The notes under the pieces were generated by a model that saw only the letters and a list, made by a program, of their open reading frames with translations, was not told the DNA's origin and did no database searches. From positions 194,841,532 through 194,905,531 of the forward strand of contig OZ005661.1 of the NCBI GenBank assembly GCA_963930645.1: a stretch of 64,000 bases of DNA, written 5' to 3'. Below, piece after piece: positions 58,954 through 64,000 of this stretch; within the stretch, counting starts at the first letter, position 1; every line of letters begins with the position of its first letter. The stretch comes from Salticus scenicus. Lineage: Eukaryota > Arthropoda > Arachnida > Araneae > Salticidae. The position numbers were made by a program, and so were the translations under genes.

Positions 58954-59330
58954 TACTTTCCGAACACTATAGTAAAGAAAGTGTTGTAATCTTGTCAACA
59001 ATCCGAATTTGAGATTTTGATGTTTCTATACCTTTCGAGGTCCAATGAGTCCGTTTTCACAATTTTTGCGATGATGTATGTATGTGTGTGTGTATGTATG
59101 TTTGTATGTATGTGTGTATGTTTGTGTGTATGTCTGTGAGTGAACACGCTAGCATCTAAACGCTTCGTTCGAATGAGCTGAAAGTTGGTACGCATATTGT
59201 AAGTCACTATAGTACGGAACCTGATTATATCACTGATTATAACCTCACGGAACCTGATTATAACCTCACTATACCATGATTTTGCGTGTGTCTTCCAACA
59301 GTTTAAGGAGCCAGGTACCTTTACAACAGC
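58954..59330 (+). mobile_element. Helentron-like element, family D copy 1 (partial)
   Basis: ACTTTC at 58954 pairs with GAAAGT at the far side of ACACTATAGT, giving a terminal hairpin. The diverged conserved sequence is at 59025-59048 and a (TATG/TGTG)n run at about 59075-59135, then AGCTGAAAGTTGGTACGCAT. The 3' end is not recognisable. Confidence 0.5.
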
Positions 59331-59707
59331 AACAACAACAAAAAAATAAAAAAAATAAAAAAATAAAAAAATACCATAACTTTATTTAGGATAGTTCAAA
59401 AAATCATTTACTTTTAAAACTTGTAAATTTTAAAATTTAGTATGAAATTTTTTATCTCATATTTATAGCCATTAAAACAATTCCTCGTTTTCTATTTGAA
59501 ATATTTTTTTTTTATAAAAACGTCAGAGCAAATTTTTTGTCGACATATAATATTGCGCGCACAATGTCATTGTGATGGCAGCTAGAAGTTGATGAAAGTT
59601 TAACAGCTTTTATGTGAAATTATAAATGTATGAAATGATGAACAATTAGTTTTTACCATTAAACGTTTTGTAATTATAAACATAATTATGCCAAAAGGAT
59701 TGATTTT

Positions 59708-60745
59708 TACCTTCTGAACATACATATGTAAGGAAAGTATTGTAATAATGTCAGAAATCTGAGTTTGAGATTTTGGTGATTCTACCCGTTTTGAGGTTCC
59801 CTGAATTCATATTTACTATTTTTACAATGATATACGTATGTGTGTGGATGAGCGCAATAGCATCTAAATGCTTTTTTCGAATGAGCTGAAAGTTGGTACG
59901 TATATTGTAGGTCCCCGTAGGACAAACCCTTTTTATTTTGGTGAATCAAACACTTATAATTTTTTACAGGGTCACAAAGAAAGATTCTCTATCATTATGA
60001 TATATGGGCCCATTTTTGTTTTTAAGTGCAATAGCGTCTAAATGCCTCAATCGATTGAAATGAAAATTTATACACATGTTATAAGTCACCGTCACACAAA
60101 TTGTATAAATGCTGGTGAATCTAGCACTGACCGGTTTTTCACAATGACTCAAAGAAAAATTCTTTATCATTATGGTCTATATATGGTCCCAATTTTTGTA
60201 CGGTAGCGTCTAATCGCCTAATTCTATTTAGCTGAAAATTTATACGCATGCTATAGGTCATCGTTTCAAAATGTGCATAGATTCGGGTGAATCTAGCACT
60301 TATAGTTTTTCCCAGGGACACCAAGAAAAACTTTTTATAATTATGCACTATGGGCCCAAATTTTTAAAATGCGATAGCGTCTAAATATCACATCTGACTG
60401 AGCTGAAAATTTAAATACATGTTATATATGACCATCACACTAACTATATGTATTTTGGTTCATGTAGCTCTTGTAGTTTTTTAAAGGGACACAAAGAAAA
60501 ATTATTTACCATTATGGTTTCTGCGCTCAAATTTTTTAATGCGCGATAGTGTATAAGTACCTTACCCGATTGAGCTGAAAATTTGTATACATGATACAGA
60601 TAACCCTCACACGAACTGTATATACTTTGGTGAGTTTAGCATTTACTGATTCTTACAGAGACACAACGAAAATTTCTTTATCATAATGATCTGTTGGCTC
60701 AAGTTATTTGAAGGGCAATAACGTTAGTTCAAACAGCATAATATA
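59708..60745 (+). mobile_element. Helentron-like element, family D copy 2
   Basis: Starts ACCTTCTGAACATACATATG with GGAAAGT beyond it. The conserved sequence is at 59781-59804, then a short GT-rich run, then a tandem array. The 3' end is not clear. Confidence 0.5.
59850..60740. repeat. ~172-bp tandem array, about five diverged units
   Basis: An ACAAAGAAARATT-type string recurs near 59975, 60150, 60325, 60495 and 60668, so the period is about 170-175 bp. Each unit also has GATAGCGTCTAAAT-like, GAGCTGAAAATTTATACAC-like and GTGAATCTAGCACTTA-like blocks. Units differ by an estimated 20-35%, so the array is old. Two minus-strand frames of about 69 codons reflect the period, not genes. Confidence 0.75.
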
Positions 60746-60749
60746 TAAA

Positions 60750-60892
60750 GAAAAATACTCAGATTCTCTATTATAAATTTTTCTTTTGTTTATTTAAAGA
60801 CTTCTCTTACTTTAACTTATTTATACAGCCGTTAATTATTTATTATGCGGAAAGTCGAGTGGAGTCACTCCAGACTTAAAAAATAATAATTA

Positions 60893-60928
<36 letters not shown>

Positions 60929-63050
60929 ACGGGGTTTTTCAGCAAAATGATTTTCCGACATTTCGATTACAAAGTATTTTTACATGTTTAATTTTTTTAG
61001 GTGCATGTAGTGAATCATTTGCACGAAATCCTACGCACAATGTCTATATCAACAAAAAATTAGCTCTGATATTTTCAAAAGATAAAAAATTAAATTAAAA
61101 ATGTACGATTCTTTCAATAGCTGTAATAGAGATGTTTAACAATTCTTAACATCTTTTAAAAAGTATAAGTTTAAAAAATAATTATTTTCCAGTTATTTTA
61201 AAAACAAATATGATATTTTTTATTCATAATTCCACCTCTTAACCGTACCTGACCTCTTCAATAAGTCTTTTAGTTGTACATTTTAGTTCTCTTCAACATT
61301 CTCACAGGAAATTTTTCAACTGTTGCAATCACTTGGGGATAAAATTGTTCCATTTCGAACACTATTAAATTTCTGTCACGCAAACATTATCCAAGAAGCA
61401 AAATTTAAGCAGCTTGTTTGCCAGAAGTTTTGGTAATTCTATCATTACAAAAGAAGTTATATATATATATATATATATTTTCATCTAGTACAATCTTGCT
61501 ATAGAAAAGAGAAAAATATGATATACGGACGTAAGTTTCACTCCCCTCTTAAAGTAAAAGAAAAATGTATTTAAGTTAAAAAGTCATCATTTTTCTTAAT
61601 AAAATGCTTTAAGAAAAAAAAAATGAAAAAAAAAATCTGTAATTTTTTATCATTATTTTTTACTTATATTGAAAACAATAGAATTTTTTTTTTCTAACTT
61701 TCAAAATCTTAAATTAAAATTAGATTTTTTTTTTCTGTGAATACTTGAATCGGCCATTTCTAAATTATTAAAAAAATTAATCTGGCGGTACAGTCATCGT
61801 TATTATCTGTGGAGGAATCATAAAGAAGGAGTTGGTGTACGGCGCATCAGAATGATACATATGAATGATAATGTGAATGATATGTATATATGAATGATAT
61901 ATATGAATGATAAATGTCAATGCTGAATGTGGGCAAATCATTTCAGTTATAAAAGTTTTATAGACTGAAAAACTTTTCACGGAAACCTTATCAGATTTTA
62001 CTAAAACATACATCAGATAATTCTGTTGTGCAGTATGTAAAAATTTGTTTAATTTTAGGAAACTTTCACATTTATTTTGAGTACTTTATGTCTTGTAAGA
62101 TTTTTGCTTTTTCTACCCGAAATGTTTCTTCGAGTAGTATTTTAAATAAGTTGTCATTAAAAAAAAAATGCGCACAACTTTTATTTTATTTAATTATTTA
62201 TTTAACATTTAGAGAAACATATTCTGTTGTGTATGTTCTGACATATGCATAAAAATAAAAAAATAAAAAGTTAAACCTGTATCATTAAAATTTCTGCTAA
62301 AACTGACGTTATAATAGCTTTATTTATTTATTTTTTATTAATGAACTGATCATATATGTTTTATTTTTCTTCATTTCATAGCAGGATTTGGCCATAGTTT
62401 TGAATTATTCAAAAATTTCATAGCAGGATTTGGCCATAGTTTTGAATTATTCAAAACTATATAGAATAATGGAAGTGAAAATTACTTTTATCGTTATTGA
62501 TGCATCATTTTGGTTACAAACGTTATTGTTATGCACAGCTGAGCTTTTCAGTAAGTGGAAAAATCTTCATACAATGTCTGCACCTCCTGTTGCCCGGTGT
62601 GCACTTAAATCGAATCAATGTAGTTTTACAGAACTGCCAGTTTTCAGTTAGGTGCATTTAAACACTAAAGAAGTAGACATATTTTCTGACTGCAAATGGG
62701 AAAATTTCAGCACAGTAGCACAAGTTTATATTAACCACAACTTCATCGATTTAAATTTAGTTAAATGTGTAAGTAATTTAAAATTTAATAGATTTCAGTT
62801 TTTGATCTAGAGCAGCCACAATACACACAGAGACACACAGGACGAGAGACATATATTTAAAAAATTAAATGTTGTTAATCATGGATCAAATCGTTTAAAA
62901 TCATCGGAAATCAGATTTCATAAATTTCACTGAATCACATATATGTTTTCTTAAAAAAATTAAAAGAAATTTAAAAAAAAAATTATACATATTATATTTT
63001 TTTTCCACGATTTATTATGGTTCATTACTTTAATTTGTCATAAAAAAATT

Positions 63051-63088
<38 letters not shown>

Positions 63089-63233
63089 TATAAAATTAAA
63101 AGTTATAGAATTTGTTAAAAACTTAATAATTCTTAAACATTGGAAATTATATAGAATATCATTATTTTAAAAATATATTTCTAAACTTATCTTTTATGTC
63201 TGTTTATTATAAATTTTTATGAACTGTTGAGAG

Positions 63234-63278
<45 letters not shown>

Positions 63279-64000
63279 AAAAGATGCATTTTGTGATAAA
63301 TTTTATTAGTTTAATATAAAATGCTTAGAAAATTTCATTATTCATATTCATTTTTTATTTTAAGCAAAAAAATAATATTTTAAAATATAATTTTTAATAA
63401 TGACATTCTTTAAGTATCTTTTAGCGAGATAAAAAATGTCTGCAGTTCAGCTTATTCTTTTAACAGATAATTATAAACATTTAATTAATTTAAATTAATT
63501 TCTAACATTGTTGAACAAATATATAATAGTTGTATATTTTTAGACCTGTGTCGTTGATTTAAAAAGGTCGTTTAAATATATTTTCAGTGTTTCTAGTAAT
63601 ATTTAATTTCTAGTAAAATTTAATTTCTCTGAAATTTATATTATCAAAAATTTGTATTAATCATTTTTTTTTTTAATCATAAGTAACAAAATAAATTTTT
63701 AAAACGGCATTTTGTAATTTATAAACTTTTTTTAAAAAACCATTTTTAAGTAACATACCTTAAAAAAGTTTAATTTAGATTATTATTAAAGTAGAAGATT
63801 TTTATAACATTACGTATATATATGTATGTTTATAAGATTTTTTTTTCTGTATATTGCTTTTATATTATTTTTATTTACTTCTTACTTTATTTATTTAATA
63901 GTTCTGATTTTAAAATTTTCTAAAAATCCAATTATAAATAATAATAGCAATAAAAATCTCAAAAATACATTTTTAACAATGGATTTTTTAAACCTTTTTA
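60750..64000. other. AT-rich DNA with long A/T runs, no gene called
   Basis: Contains T/A runs near 60897, 63058 and 63239, a TATATGAATGA-type short repeat at 61853-61915 and the 42-bp duplication at 62374. A 73-codon plus frame (62430-62651) is less AT-rich than its flanks but matches no family I know. Confidence 0.45.
62374..62457. repeat. Exact 42-bp tandem duplication
   Basis: TTTCATAGCAGGATTTGGCC and the following 22 bases occur twice, offset 42 bp, with no differences seen. It is recent or homogenised. Confidence 0.9.

Noticed and set aside
59964..60348. Two similar minus-strand frames
   Set aside because: They mirror the ~172-bp tandem repeat; the similarity is that of the repeat, not of a protein family.
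62430..62651. Plus-strand frame of 73 codons as a gene
   Set aside because: It starts inside a 42-bp duplication and shows no recognisable domain, signal peptide or supported splice structure.

Overview
This looks like a gene-poor, very AT-rich stretch of an animal nuclear genome, probably an arthropod. It has long poly-A/T and (TA)n tracts, tRNA-derived Pol III sequences, one intact-length Ty1/copia retrotransposon and many rolling-circle (Helitron/Helentron-like) elements. A chelicerate such as a spider is plausible, but nothing here proves the taxon. I found no host protein-coding gene I would defend. Nearly all recognisable structure is transposable elements, often nested or in tandem.

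Layout. 1-1318: 3' part of a Helitron-like element (HLE) with GC-rich subrepeats. 1319-10180: AT-rich DNA with tRNA-like sequences and small inverted-repeat elements, including a TTAA-flanked piggyBac-type MITE. 10180-14176: a foldback element, a Helentron-like element (A1) and a TIR element carrying a SINE. 14177-26411: two head-to-tail copies of the HLE seen at 1-1318; the first is split by a 6.77 kb copia element (16414-23180, minus strand) with near-identical LTRs and a GTATC target duplication. 26425-38733: more Helentron-like copies (families A, B, C) plus MITEs, some nested. 38734-46394: mostly unexplained AT-rich DNA. 46395-49028: a tandem duplication. 49282-56161: a second head-to-tail pair of a Helitron-like element, one unit carrying a P-element-like insertion with a THAP exon and the other keeping the empty site. 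57876-58079: a fragment of a Helitron replication protein. 58303-60745: a truncated foldback element and two D-family elements, the second with a ~172-bp tandem array. 60750-64000: little recognisable.

Common thread. Four element families (A-D), distinguishable by their internal sequence, share one build: a terminal hairpin or subterminal inverted repeat at the 5' end, a conserved ~24-bp sequence (core ACACGTTTTGAGG, then a CCTGA block) about 60-80 bp inside that end, a simple GT/GTCT/CA-type repeat further in and, where the 3' end is present, a second inverted repeat followed by a short hairpin, with CTAG in A and C. The same 24-bp sequence recurs many times in the internal repeats of the HLE. 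Those repeats also carry near-perfect CTCF-type motifs, and the HLE ends in a hairpin with a GCGAAGC tip. The Rep fragment at 57.9 kb suggests an autonomous relative exists or existed in the genome.
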